Under the pieces are notes generated by a model, which saw only the letters and a list, made by a program, of their open reading frames with translations, was not told where the DNA came from and searched no databases. From NCBI GenBank assembly GCA_965199185.1, contig CBDAQW010000014.1, positions 1 to 64,000 of the forward strand: a stretch of 64,000 nt of DNA, read 5' to 3'. Below are positions 9,428 through 17,527 of the stretch, piece after piece. Each line of letters opens with the position of its first letter. The stretch's first letter is position 1. This stretch comes from Endozoicomonas sp965199185. GTDB lineage: Bacteria > Pseudomonadota > Gammaproteobacteria > Pseudomonadales > Endozoicomonadaceae. A program made the translations under genes and the position numbers.

Positions 9428-9530
9428 TTATACCCCTTTTTCTATACGCATAGCCAACCCTGGTTTAAAGACAGCGAGAAGTCGTCTGTTATGTTAGTCT
9501 AGGCAGACCATCATCACTCTTTGCCCTGAT

Positions 9531-11270
9531 ATGTCAGCTAACATTGTTCGTCGTCCTTTTGATCTTGATGCTTGCCATTTTTCTGATGACCTTAACCCGC
9601 TGCTGGCAAGAATATACAGCGCACGAGGCATCACCAGCGATCAGCAACTGCCCCGACAACTGAAAGAATTGCACGACTACCGGCAATTAAAAGACATTGA
9701 TAAAGCCGCCAACATTCTGGCTGAAGCGATTATCAACCAGCAGAAAATTCTGATTGTAGGAGATTTTGATTGCGATGGTGCCACCAGCAGCGCATTGGGC
9801 ATACTGGCTCTGCGTCAAATGGGTGCCTTTGTGGATTATCTGGTACCAAACCGTTTTGAATACGGTTACGGACTCACACCGGAAATTGTTGAAGCAACGA
9901 CTCAATATCAACCCGATATACTGGTGACAGTAGATAATGGCATCTCCAGCATCACCGGTGTTCAGGCTGCCAAAGACAGAGGCATGAAAGTCGTAGTCAC
10001 CGATCATCATCTGGCCGGCCGGGAGTTACCGGACGCTGATGCCATCGTTAACCCCAACCAGCCGGGCTGTCATTTTCCATCAAAAAATCCCGCCGGTGTG
10101 GGCATCATTTTCTATGTCATGTGTGCCCTGCGCACCCGCCTGCGTGAGCACGGTTACTTTGATCATCACGCTATGCCGAATCTGGCAGAGCTACTTGACC
10201 TAGTGGCTCTGGGCACCGTTGCCGATGTGGTCAGCCTCGATGCCAACAACCGGATTATGGTCTTTCAGGGGCTGGCACGTATTCGCAGCGATCGTTGCCG
10301 TCCCGGTATCAAAGCCCTTATCGACATCGCTGGCAGAGATCAGACCCGACTAGTGGCCACCGATCTCGGTTTTGCTCTGGGACCACGATTAAACGCCGCC
10401 GGTCGTCTGGATGATATGTCCATTGGTATTGAACTCTTACTCTGCGAGCAACCGGACAAGGCAAGGCAATTGGCTAGCGAACTTGATCAGTTAAACCAGG
10501 ATCGCAAGGAAATTGAAGCCGGTATGAAGCAGCAAGCCATGGCCGAACTGGAGCAGCTACAACTGGATACACCGGAAAACATGCCCTGGGGGGTCAGTCT
10601 GTTTCAGGAAACCTGGCATCAAGGTGTTATTGGCATTCTGGCCTCAAGGGTGAAAGATCAACTACACCGCCCGGTGATTGCTTTTGCCGAAGCAGACAAT
10701 CCTGATGCCGAACCTCAAATCAAAGGCTCCGCCCGCTCCATTCCCGGTTTTCACATGCGTGATGCATTAGACGCTATTGCCAGAGAGCATCCCGGGCTGA
10801 TCCTCAAGTTTGGCGGACATGCTATGGCCGCCGGACTCAGCCTTTATAAGGCCGACTTCCAGCGGTTTAAGTCTGCTTTTGATAAGGAAGTTAGAAAACA
10901 GCTCAGCGCCAACGATCTGCAGGCAGAAATCCTTACGGATGGCACACTTGATTCAGAACAAATGAACATGGTTACAGCGCAACAACTGCGTGATGCCGGG
11001 CCCTGGGGACAGAATTTTCCGGAGCCTCGTTTTGATGGTCAGTTCCAGATCTTGCAGCAAAAGTTGGTCGGTCAAAAACATTTAAAAATGGTATTGAAAG
11101 CACCTGATTCTGAATTCTGGCTGGATGCGATTGCCTTCAATGTAGATACACGACACTGGCCAAATCCTGGAATAAAAAAGCTGGATGTCGTGTTTAAGCT
11201 GGACATCAACGAATTCAAAGGCCAGCAAAACCTGCAACTGCTCGTTGACTACTTTCGCCCGACTGAATAG
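9531..11270 (+). CDS. recJ: Single-stranded-DNA-specific exonuclease RecJ
   Basis: RecJ is a 5'-3' ssDNA exonuclease of the DHH phosphoesterase family, used in RecF-pathway recombination, mismatch repair and base excision repair. The DHH domain has LIVGDFDCDGATSSAL (residues about 75-90), TVDNGI and VVTDHHLAG, which supply the Mn/Mg ligands. The DHHA1 domain carries KFGGHAMAAGLSL near residue 430, and an OB domain ends the protein. At 579 aa it is full length. The start ATG at 9531 gives the family N-terminus (IVRRP). It is flanked on both sides by accessory effector-like genes, so it marks the conserved chromosome between them. A 6-bp stem (GCCCGA/TCGGGC) overlaps the stop codon, without a T run. 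Confidence 0.96.
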   Translation: MSANIVRRPFDLDACHFSDDLNPLLARIYSARGITSDQQLPRQLKELHDYRQLKDIDKAANILAEAIINQQKILIVGDFDCDGATSSALGILALRQMGAFVDYLVPNRFEYGYGLTPEIVEATTQYQPDILVTVDNGISSITGVQAAKDRGMKVVVTDHHLAGRELPDADAIVNPNQPGCHFPSKNPAGVGIIFYVMCALRTRLREHGYFDHHAMPNLAELLDLVALGTVADVVSLDANNRIMVFQGLARIRSDRCRPGIKALIDIAGRDQTRLVATDLGFALGPRLNAAGRLDDMSIGIELLLCEQPDKARQLASELDQLNQDRKEIEAGMKQQAMAELEQLQLDTPENMPWGVSLFQETWHQGVIGILASRVKDQLHRPVIAFAEADNPDAEPQIKGSARSIPGFHMRDALDAIAREHPGLILKFGGHAMAAGLSLYKADFQRFKSAFDKEVRKQLSANDLQAEILTDGTLDSEQMNMVTAQQLRDAGPWGQNFPEPRFDGQFQILQQKLVGQKHLKMVLKAPDSEFWLDAIAFNVDTRHWPNPGIKKLDVVFKLDINEFKGQQNLQLLVDYFRPTE

Positions 11271-11507
11271 TTCGGGCATCCTTAACTACCTGTGTCTTAT
11301 AGCTATTTATATTGACCGTCGAGACATTATTTCCATTTCATATAACCCATCCTCTTAATCACGACTATATTGCTACGTATTTCTTCATCATGAATAAGTA
11401 TTAACACCAACAACAAATCTCTTATTCATTTTGATGACCAAAAAATCCGGCATCCTCCACAGGTAAAGACAGCTTCGATTTCACTAACTATACGAGAAAG
11501 TTCGTCT

Positions 11508-14249
11508 ATGGGCAGTTTACTGACAGGTCGTTTATTCACAGGAACATTACTCATCTTTTCGCAATTAACTGTGTTTTTCTGGGCTTGCCTGGCTGATGCA
11601 ACCATGGGTCTCCATCAGTCCGGGGCCTATTCTTCAACCGTTCTGGAAACGATCCAATCCCCTGCCTATCAGGAATCATTCCATATCCCGGTTTTCCATA
11701 CCTCAACGTTAGATACACTCCATTCCCTCAGTCACCCGGTAGATGAGAGCAACCCTGGAGCTCTCATCTACCGGGCGATTCAAACCGATCATAAATTGCA
11801 GATGCTCGCTCATTCTATTGACCAGAGCCCCAGCCTTCTCTGGGTGATGTTTACCAAAATCAGAGCGCTCTTTTCCGGAATATCCGAACAGCAAAGACAC
11901 ATTACTCCCGTTGAAGCAGACGCTGACATCCTTCCAACCAATCTCAACCTTTTTTATACATGTTACCCTCAGCCTTCTTTGACGATCACCAGAAATTCAC
12001 TGTTTCTCAACGATCAAACCAGACCCAGCACCCTCTGGCAATCAATCTATTCAGACATGCTTGCACTGAAGTATGACCGTTTGCAATTAGTGCCGGATCA
12101 TCAACAGCAAATCCTGACCATGAATATGTATCATGAAAATGAAGATGTGCCAGAGTCTGTGATATGGCAACTCAATAACAGCCAATCAATAAAGTCTGAA
12201 GTGGAGTCCATTGTATGTGCTGAGATATCGGGAGGGAAGGCGTCTCGTCACCCTGTATTCAACCTCCTGGCACCAACGACAATCTACGAAATAAGTCGGG
12301 TTCTGGCTGACCGGGTCAATTCAGCTGCCACTGTCAGCCACATGATGATCGAACCTGTCGAGCACCGTATCTTGCACCTTTCGGACGCCGCAATGGCCAT
12401 TGGACAGAATCTCTGGTGGGAACTCTCAACGAAAAACCAGCTATCAGGTCAAAAAGCCTACTTATATAGAACAGAGGCTGAAGCCGATCGTGAAATGCCG
12501 CCACAGCCTGCCTCTTCAGAACAATCGGTGGCAGTACCGGGAATACAGGCCTATCCGGTCAACCCTGTAAGTGGGAGTTCTCTGGCCGTCGCCTCATCGG
12601 GCGATGATTCTCAAACTCGCTCAAGTCATACTCAGAACAACCAGCCTTCGTCGTATAATCAGCCGCGCAGCAGCAGGGATGATGGCGACGATGACCCAAT
12701 ACAGCCGCACAATGTTTGCCCTTTGTGCAACGAAAAATTACTCCCGCACGTCCCTCATCAGTGCGATATAGAACACGATGGCAGGCTAGTGAGTAGTCGT
12801 CATACCGCTTCCAGTCTTAATGGTATTTATATCCCTCCCGGCAATCCTGCGCTTGAGTCCTACCGAATATCTACTTTCATTAAATTCCCGCCTGATGCCC
12901 CCGTCAACCCGATTGAGCTGGCTCAGTATGGTTTTTTTTATACCGGACACGATGATCAGGTTCGCTGTTTTTCCTGTGAGCAGGACGTAGCAAACTGGGC
13001 ACTGGGTGATGATGTAGGGAGCCGTGAGTGGCACAAGCCTAATTGCCAGTTTGCACTCGGCGAGAACGCCGGCAATATTCCATTGAGCAATACCTCCCCA
13101 TCTCTCAACCAGAGGAGCTCAGCACAGGCTATTGCCAGTACGAGTAGCGGTAGTACTCAACAAACTCCGTCGTCATTTAGTTCTCCAATCGAAGCAATGA
13201 ACGAAATAATGAACATTGAAGTGAACCATAACGGACATACTCTGGTACAAATAAACGAACTATCCGGTAGTACCTGGGGGCCCTCTCGATATGGACATCA
13301 ATCGGGCAATCCCGGCAGTCACTCGACACACTCAGCGCTACTTATACTCTACCCCTGCCGTTACCCATGCAATCCACATATGGAACTTCGGGAAGCTCGC
13401 CTGCAAACCTTTCTGGATTTTGCTTCCATCTGGCCTGCACATCGCATAGACGCAACACCTGCACAGATTGCCGATGCCGGAATGTACTACCTTGGCGATA
13501 CAGACAGAGTAAGATGTTGGTACTGCAATGGAGGGCTGAAAAACTGGAATAGACACGACGACCCATGGGAAGAACACGCCAAATGGTATCCAAGTTGTGA
13601 ATATGTTCTTCAACAAAAAGGCCCTGCTTATGTAAGCAATATTGTTTCGCAACACCCTAATTTAGAAAGATTAGAACTTTATACCTCAACACCTCCTGCT
13701 CGCAGGAACTCATTAGTGTCAGGGTCTGCTTATGAACACTTGCATCCAGCTAATAGTGTTGACGACGAAAATAATAGTTTTGCACCTGAAATCGTGGATT
13801 ACCGGAATCAGCTAGAGACTTATAAACCTCTGATTGACGATGGCATGAATTCAGAAATGGCTGCACAACTGACAATGATGGGGTTCGAGCATACTCAAAT
13901 ACGTGAAGCACTTCAGTCAGAATATTTAAAAAACAACCAAGGTTTTGAGAACCTTAGTGACTGGACTGACGCTATTTTGGATCTCCCTCAATCGACGCAA
14001 GAGTCATTAAGTTCACCGGAAGCAGGAACTTCATCTGCCGGCCAGGAACCTTCTTCCCTTTCTCCCACTGAGCAATTACGTCAGTTTGAGGACAGAAAAA
14101 ACTGCATAAACTGCCATAAACGAGAAGGTTGCTATGTGCTGGTACCCTGTGGTCATTTAGGCGTCTGTGAAGAATGTCAACCTAATCTGCAAAGGTGTCC
14201 GACATGCAATACATTCATTACTGAAAAAATCAGAGCCTACTCGTCTTAA
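11508..14249 (+). CDS. IAP-like protein: two BIR domains, UBA-like region and C-terminal RING
   Basis: This 913-aa protein has the domain order of animal inhibitor-of-apoptosis proteins. A hydrophobic N-terminus (residues about 5-30) resembles a signal peptide or anchor. Residues 31-400 are unrecognised and end in a Ser/Gln-rich linker, then a CPLC...H...HQC cluster near 405. BIR1 spans about 450-517 (CFSC...W.L..DD...WHKPNC; its His-to-Cys spacing is unusual). BIR2 spans about 625-705 (CWYC, 16 residues, H, 6 residues, C, in WEEHAKWYPSCEYV), a canonical zinc site very close to animal cIAP/XIAP. A UBA-like segment is at about 775-825 (MAAQLTMMGFEHTQIREAL). The RING at 866-902 has exact C-x2-C-x11-C-x-H-x3-C-x2-C-x6-C-x2-C spacing and CGHLGVCEEC. 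BIRs bind caspases; IAP RINGs are ubiquitin E3 ligases. I infer horizontal transfer from an animal host and a role in blocking host cell death. The domain calls are solid. Confidence 0.93.
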   Translation: MGSLLTGRLFTGTLLIFSQLTVFFWACLADATMGLHQSGAYSSTVLETIQSPAYQESFHIPVFHTSTLDTLHSLSHPVDESNPGALIYRAIQTDHKLQMLAHSIDQSPSLLWVMFTKIRALFSGISEQQRHITPVEADADILPTNLNLFYTCYPQPSLTITRNSLFLNDQTRPSTLWQSIYSDMLALKYDRLQLVPDHQQQILTMNMYHENEDVPESVIWQLNNSQSIKSEVESIVCAEISGGKASRHPVFNLLAPTTIYEISRVLADRVNSAATVSHMMIEPVEHRILHLSDAAMAIGQNLWWELSTKNQLSGQKAYLYRTEAEADREMPPQPASSEQSVAVPGIQAYPVNPVSGSSLAVASSGDDSQTRSSHTQNNQPSSYNQPRSSRDDGDDDPIQPHNVCPLCNEKLLPHVPHQCDIEHDGRLVSSRHTASSLNGIYIPPGNPALESYRISTFIKFPPDAPVNPIELAQYGFFYTGHDDQVRCFSCEQDVANWALGDDVGSREWHKPNCQFALGENAGNIPLSNTSPSLNQRSSAQAIASTSSGSTQQTPSSFSSPIEAMNEIMNIEVNHNGHTLVQINELSGSTWGPSRYGHQSGNPGSHSTHSALLILYPCRYPCNPHMELREARLQTFLDFASIWPAHRIDATPAQIADAGMYYLGDTDRVRCWYCNGGLKNWNRHDDPWEEHAKWYPSCEYVLQQKGPAYVSNIVSQHPNLERLELYTSTPPARRNSLVSGSAYEHLHPANSVDDENNSFAPEIVDYRNQLETYKPLIDDGMNSEMAAQLTMMGFEHTQIREALQSEYLKNNQGFENLSDWTDAILDLPQSTQESLSSPEAGTSSAGQEPSSLSPTEQLRQFEDRKNCINCHKREGCYVLVPCGHLGVCEECQPNLQRCPTCNTFITEKIRAYSS
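11735..11775 (+). repeat. Perfect 16-bp inverted repeat inside the IAP-like gene
   Basis: CCCGGTAGATGAGAGC at 11735-11750 is followed after 9 bases by its exact complement at 11760-11775. It lies in the N-terminal, unrecognised part of the coding region and leaves the frame open. Such a long perfect stem is unusual in coding sequence; it could be a small palindromic insertion or an RNA structure. Confidence 0.75.
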
Positions 14250-14290
14250 GATTAAGGCGGCGGTACATAAGAAAGCACTGTTCACTCTAA

Positions 14291-14344
14291 AGCTTGTCGA
14301 AGGGGGTTTGCCGGTACGCTTACAAAAACACCCTTCGACAAACT
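14291..14344. repeat. Inverted repeat after the IAP-like gene (REP-like)
   Basis: AGCTTGTCGAAGGG at 14291-14304 pairs with CCCTTCGACAAACT at 14331-14344. The core TTGTCGAAGGG is perfect over 11 bp, and the arms extend with mismatches. The TTGTCGAAGGG core resembles dispersed palindromes common in proteobacterial genomes. It sits 41 bases after the stop and may end transcription, although no T run follows. Confidence 0.5.
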
Positions 14345-14387
14345 CAACACAAACGCTGGTATGCTCTTATTGGCCACCTACCTGGGT

Positions 14388-14780
14388 TCAGCTTTCCATA
14401 TCCTGAACCTGTACTTCGAGGGCATCGATAGAGATTTTGATTTCCATCAGGCAGATCACCAGAGAGAGCAGCAGAAATGCCAGGCTCAATCCAAAGATAA
14501 TAAAGGCAAGATCCTTAAGATGCAGGTGCAGTAAAAACATATCAATCACACAAAAAATAAAACTGCCGATGCCAGCTCCCTGCATATGCTTAATCAGTTT
14601 CATACGGCGCCGGAGGTTTTTCAGTTGACGATGCGTGGAGGGGCTGCATTGCCCACCTTCAAGATCGTTGTGTAATGTTCGTATCAACGAAGCCAGCGCC
14701 AGAAATTTATTGGTGTACGATAAAAACAGTAAAGAAATGGCAGGAAACAATAAAGCCGGTGTCGTCAGTGTTAATTCCAT
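14388..14780 (-). CDS. DUF2721 family membrane protein
   Basis: A small inner-membrane protein of about 130 aa. The N-terminus ELTLTTPALLFPAISLLFL, the central basic LRRRMKLIKHMQGAG segment and the last two hydrophobic segments (FIFCVIDMFLLHLHLKDLAFIIFGLSLAFLLLSLVICL) fit the DUF2721 family, with three predicted membrane spans. Function is unknown. The frame can start at a TTG (14798) or at ATGs at 14789 and 14780. I prefer 14780 because relatives begin near M-x-LTTPA; no start has a strong Shine-Dalgarno. It lies just after dinB on the same strand, 36 bases from the dinB stop. Confidence 0.75.
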   Translation of the reverse strand: MELTLTTPALLFPAISLLFLSYTNKFLALASLIRTLHNDLEGGQCSPSTHRQLKNLRRRMKLIKHMQGAGIGSFIFCVIDMFLLHLHLKDLAFIIFGLSLAFLLLSLVICLMEIKISIDALEVQVQDMES

Positions 14781-14816
14781 AGGAACCATTAAACTCAAAG
14801 GGATTACATACTGCTA

Positions 14817-15926
14817 TTATATCTTGCTCTGAGCACGTTTAAACAACTCCAACTGCTTAAGCGAGCCATCACCTCTAAGGTCCTCGAGCCGAACACCAAC
14901 CCCCAACAGCCTTACGGGCTTCTTACCACGCAGCCATGCTCGTTCCATAAGATCACTAAAGTGCGCCAGGGCTGAGGCGCCTTGTCTATCCAAGCCTTCT
15001 TCCAGGGTTGTCTGTGTAAAGTCAGCAAATTTCACTTTCACAAAACGTTTGATTACCCCGTACTCTTTTTCAATTTTCTGATAGCGTTGTTCAAGATCCG
15101 CCAATAATGCTGGCAGTTTCTCTCTGATATCGACCATATCTCTCAGGTCTTTTTCGTAAGTATGTTCCACCGACTGGGATTTACGGCGGTAGTCAGTCTT
15201 TACCGGTCGATGATCAATCCCCCTGGCCAGCGACCAGAGCTGATCACCAAAACTGCCAAACCACTGACTGAGCTCCAGCCTCGAATATTGTCGCAACTGA
15301 CCACAGGTTTTGATGCCTTTTTTGTCCAGTTTTCTGGCAGTAACTTTGCCGACGCCGTGAATTTTTTTCACTGGTAGATCAAAAATAAATGCTTCCGCTT
15401 TATCAGGTGTCACGACAAATAAACCGTCAGGCTTGTGCCAATCGCTGGCAATCTTGGCCAAAAACTTATTGGCAGCCACACCAGCTGAAGCGGTCACCTG
15501 CAAACGATCAACTATTTTCTGACGAATTTCCTTCGCCATCAGTGTCGCACTGCCACGACAAAGTTCAGTCTCTGAGACGTCCAGATAAGCTTCATCCAAT
15601 GACAACGGTTCAACTAAATCAGTGTATTGATGAAAGATTACATGGGCTTCTTTTGACGCTTCGCGATAGACCTGAAACCGGGGAGGAATGATTTTCAGAT
15701 CCGGGCAGATTCGCATGGCATGGGCAGAAGCCATTGCCGAATGCACACCAAAACGGCGCGCTTCATAGTTACAGGTAGCGATAACACCCCGCCGCTCGGA
15801 GGAACCTCCAACAGCAATTGGTCGCCCTGACAACTTGGGATTATCACGTATTTCAATACTCGCAAAAAAGGCGTCAAAATCCACATGTATGATTTTTCGC
15901 TGGAGAGTGGCGTCGTTACTGGTCAT
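14817..15926 (-). CDS. dinB: DNA polymerase IV (Y-family)
   Basis: Pol IV is an error-prone Y-family polymerase for translesion synthesis and stress mutagenesis. HVDFDAFFASIE (residues about 14-25) and SLDEAYLDVSE (around residue 102) carry the catalytic acidic residues. An HhH-type thumb (VKKIHGVGKVTARKL) and a little-finger domain follow. The C-terminal KQLELF is a good beta-clamp-binding motif. At 369 aa it is full length. I see no clear LexA box in the 250 bases upstream (15927-16178), a stretch that shows no gene. Confidence 0.95.
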   Translation of the reverse strand: MTSNDATLQRKIIHVDFDAFFASIEIRDNPKLSGRPIAVGGSSERRGVIATCNYEARRFGVHSAMASAHAMRICPDLKIIPPRFQVYREASKEAHVIFHQYTDLVEPLSLDEAYLDVSETELCRGSATLMAKEIRQKIVDRLQVTASAGVAANKFLAKIASDWHKPDGLFVVTPDKAEAFIFDLPVKKIHGVGKVTARKLDKKGIKTCGQLRQYSRLELSQWFGSFGDQLWSLARGIDHRPVKTDYRRKSQSVEHTYEKDLRDMVDIREKLPALLADLEQRYQKIEKEYGVIKRFVKVKFADFTQTTLEEGLDRQGASALAHFSDLMERAWLRGKKPVRLLGVGVRLEDLRGDGSLKQLELFKRAQSKI

Positions 15927-16178
15927 TTCTAAGTCTGTTACAAGGCTCCTGTTGTACGTTCATCAGGAGCAAGCAGTTTACGCTTTGCGTCAATACTCTG
16001 ATGCAAGGTGTCTTTGTGTTGTAAAGAACAAGACTAACATTGATTTAACTCCGAGTGCTGCTGGTAGAACTTTATTCCGGCAGCGAGTCAAAAGAAGCTG
16101 TCGTAAAAGTAATCTTATCAACGATTATTTTTCTCACCGCTTCTTGATTACTGAGAAGTAAGGCATCAATTAATTACT

Positions 16179-16787
16179 ATGCGTTTAACCATCTTTAACA
16201 CCCCTGTGATCAGTCAGATCATTTCGTTAATGGCTCGATTATTCCTGAAACTTGCAGGCTGGACCATTGTAGGAGAAGCACCGAAAGTTCCCAAGTATGT
16301 AATGGTTGGGGCACCACATACCAGTAACTGGGATTTTATTTTTGGTATGGCCATTGCGCTCGCCACTGGTGCCGAGTGTCACTGGATCGGTAAACACACC
16401 TTGTTCCGGGGTCCTTTTAACCCGATCATGCGCTGGATGGGCGGCATCCCTCTTGACCGGAATGGTCGCTGTCGCCGTGGTAGCCTGGTGGAGCAAACGG
16501 TGTGCTACTACAAACAACATCACAGACTGGCCATTGTTGTCTGTCCTGAAGGTACTCGCTCTCTTGGGGATCGTTGGCGTACCGGGTTTTATCATATGGC
16601 CAAAAATGCCAACGTTCCTATTGTGCTGGCTTTTCTCGATTTCAAAAATCGTCGTGGCGGTTATGGTCCGACTGTACGCACCAGTGACAACATTGATAAA
16701 GACCTGCATGAGATTCAGGCCTTCTATGCCAACATTCATGGTAAACACCCTGAATGCGTCAGCCCTGTCTACCCTGCGGCACATTGA
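16179..16787 (+). CDS. PlsC-like lysophospholipid acyltransferase family protein
   Basis: A 202-aa membrane-associated acyltransferase. The block PHTSNWDF (residues about 46-53) is the NHxSxxD-like catalytic motif, in the variant with PHTSNWD, and VCPEGTRS is the PEGT substrate-binding block. The N-terminal segment (VISQIISLMARLFLKLAGW) is amphipathic or membrane-bound. The family transfers acyl groups to lysophosphatidic acid or related lipids; this short form with HTSNWD is usually annotated only as an acyltransferase. Thirty-one bases separate it from the response regulator. Substrate unknown. Confidence 0.85.
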   Translation: MRLTIFNTPVISQIISLMARLFLKLAGWTIVGEAPKVPKYVMVGAPHTSNWDFIFGMAIALATGAECHWIGKHTLFRGPFNPIMRWMGGIPLDRNGRCRRGSLVEQTVCYYKQHHRLAIVVCPEGTRSLGDRWRTGFYHMAKNANVPIVLAFLDFKNRRGGYGPTVRTSDNIDKDLHEIQAFYANIHGKHPECVSPVYPAAH

Positions 16788-16818
16788 CCATAAGCTCGGT
16801 TAGTGGCACTCTCTGAGA

Positions 16819-17475
16819 ATGAAATATAAGATCATCATTGCAGACGACCACCCCCTGTTCAGAGCAGCACTTCAAGCCGCCCTGAAACAGGCACTTGATG
16901 AACCGGAGATTCATGAAGCCGGTTCCATTGCGGCTCTTCAAAATATACTGGAATCGTCGCCTGATCCTGACCTCATTCTTCTCGACCTCCACATGCCGGG
17001 CGCTTATGGGCTGTCCGGCCTGATCTTTTTGCGAGGTCATTATCCTGAAGTTCCGGTGGTGATTGTTTCTGCCACTGAGGATGCTCAGGTTATCCAGAAA
17101 TCATTGCAGCATGGCTCCAATGGTTTTATTCCAAAGTCATCCTCCCTGGATGTTCTCAAGGACGCCATCCTCAAAGTACTGGATGGTGAAAACTGGCTAC
17201 CCTGCCCGGTAGACATGCCTCAAACAGCATCTGAGAATGATATTGAAGAGAAACTCGCCAGCCTGACCCCGCAACAGTTCCGCGTTCTGGGCATGATCAG
17301 TGAAGGCTTGCTGAACAAGCAAATTGCTTATGATCTGGAAGTCTCTGAAGCAACGATCAAGGCGCATGTTACCGCTATCTTCAAAAAACTCGGTGTGCGC
17401 AGCCGGACTCAGGCCGTGATTGCACTGAAAGAGCTGGAGATTGATCAGCCAGCTTCAGACTCCCCTCAAGTATAA
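16819..17475 (+). CDS. crbR: LuxR/NarL-type response regulator, CrbR-like
   Basis: A receiver domain (residues 1-120; acidic pair D9/D10, phospho-acceptor D56 in LILLDLHMPG, Lys in IPKSS) is joined to a LuxR-type HTH (residues about 148-205, LTPQQFRVLGMISEGLLNKQIAYDLEVSEATIKAHV). The adjacent, convergent hybrid kinase with an SLC5-type sensor and the nearby acs gene match the CrbS-CrbR acetate switch of Vibrio and Pseudomonas, in which the regulator activates acetyl-CoA synthetase. I infer the same role. The gene is 31 bases after the acyltransferase and may be co-transcribed with it. Confidence 0.85.
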   Translation: MKYKIIIADDHPLFRAALQAALKQALDEPEIHEAGSIAALQNILESSPDPDLILLDLHMPGAYGLSGLIFLRGHYPEVPVVIVSATEDAQVIQKSLQHGSNGFIPKSSSLDVLKDAILKVLDGENWLPCPVDMPQTASENDIEEKLASLTPQQFRVLGMISEGLLNKQIAYDLEVSEATIKAHVTAIFKKLGVRSRTQAVIALKELEIDQPASDSPQV

Positions 17476-17485
17476 TGCTGCGTAA

Positions 17486-17516
17486 GTCGGCTTCCGCCCA
17501 AAGGGCAGAAGCCGAC
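17486..17516. terminator. Palindromic stem-loop between convergent crbR and crbS
   Basis: GTCGGCTTC pairs with GAAGCCGAC, and after one mismatch GCCC pairs with GGGC around an AAA loop. A closely related palindrome lies at 40696-40720, also between two convergent genes, so this is a repeated element probably used as a bidirectional terminator. Confidence 0.65.
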
Positions 17517-17527
17517 AATGCCTGCTT

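Noticed and set aside
11257..11277. A 6-bp stem (GCCCGA/TCGGGC) over the recJ stop as a terminator.
   Set aside because: The stem overlaps the stop codon and no T run follows, so I did not list it as a terminator.
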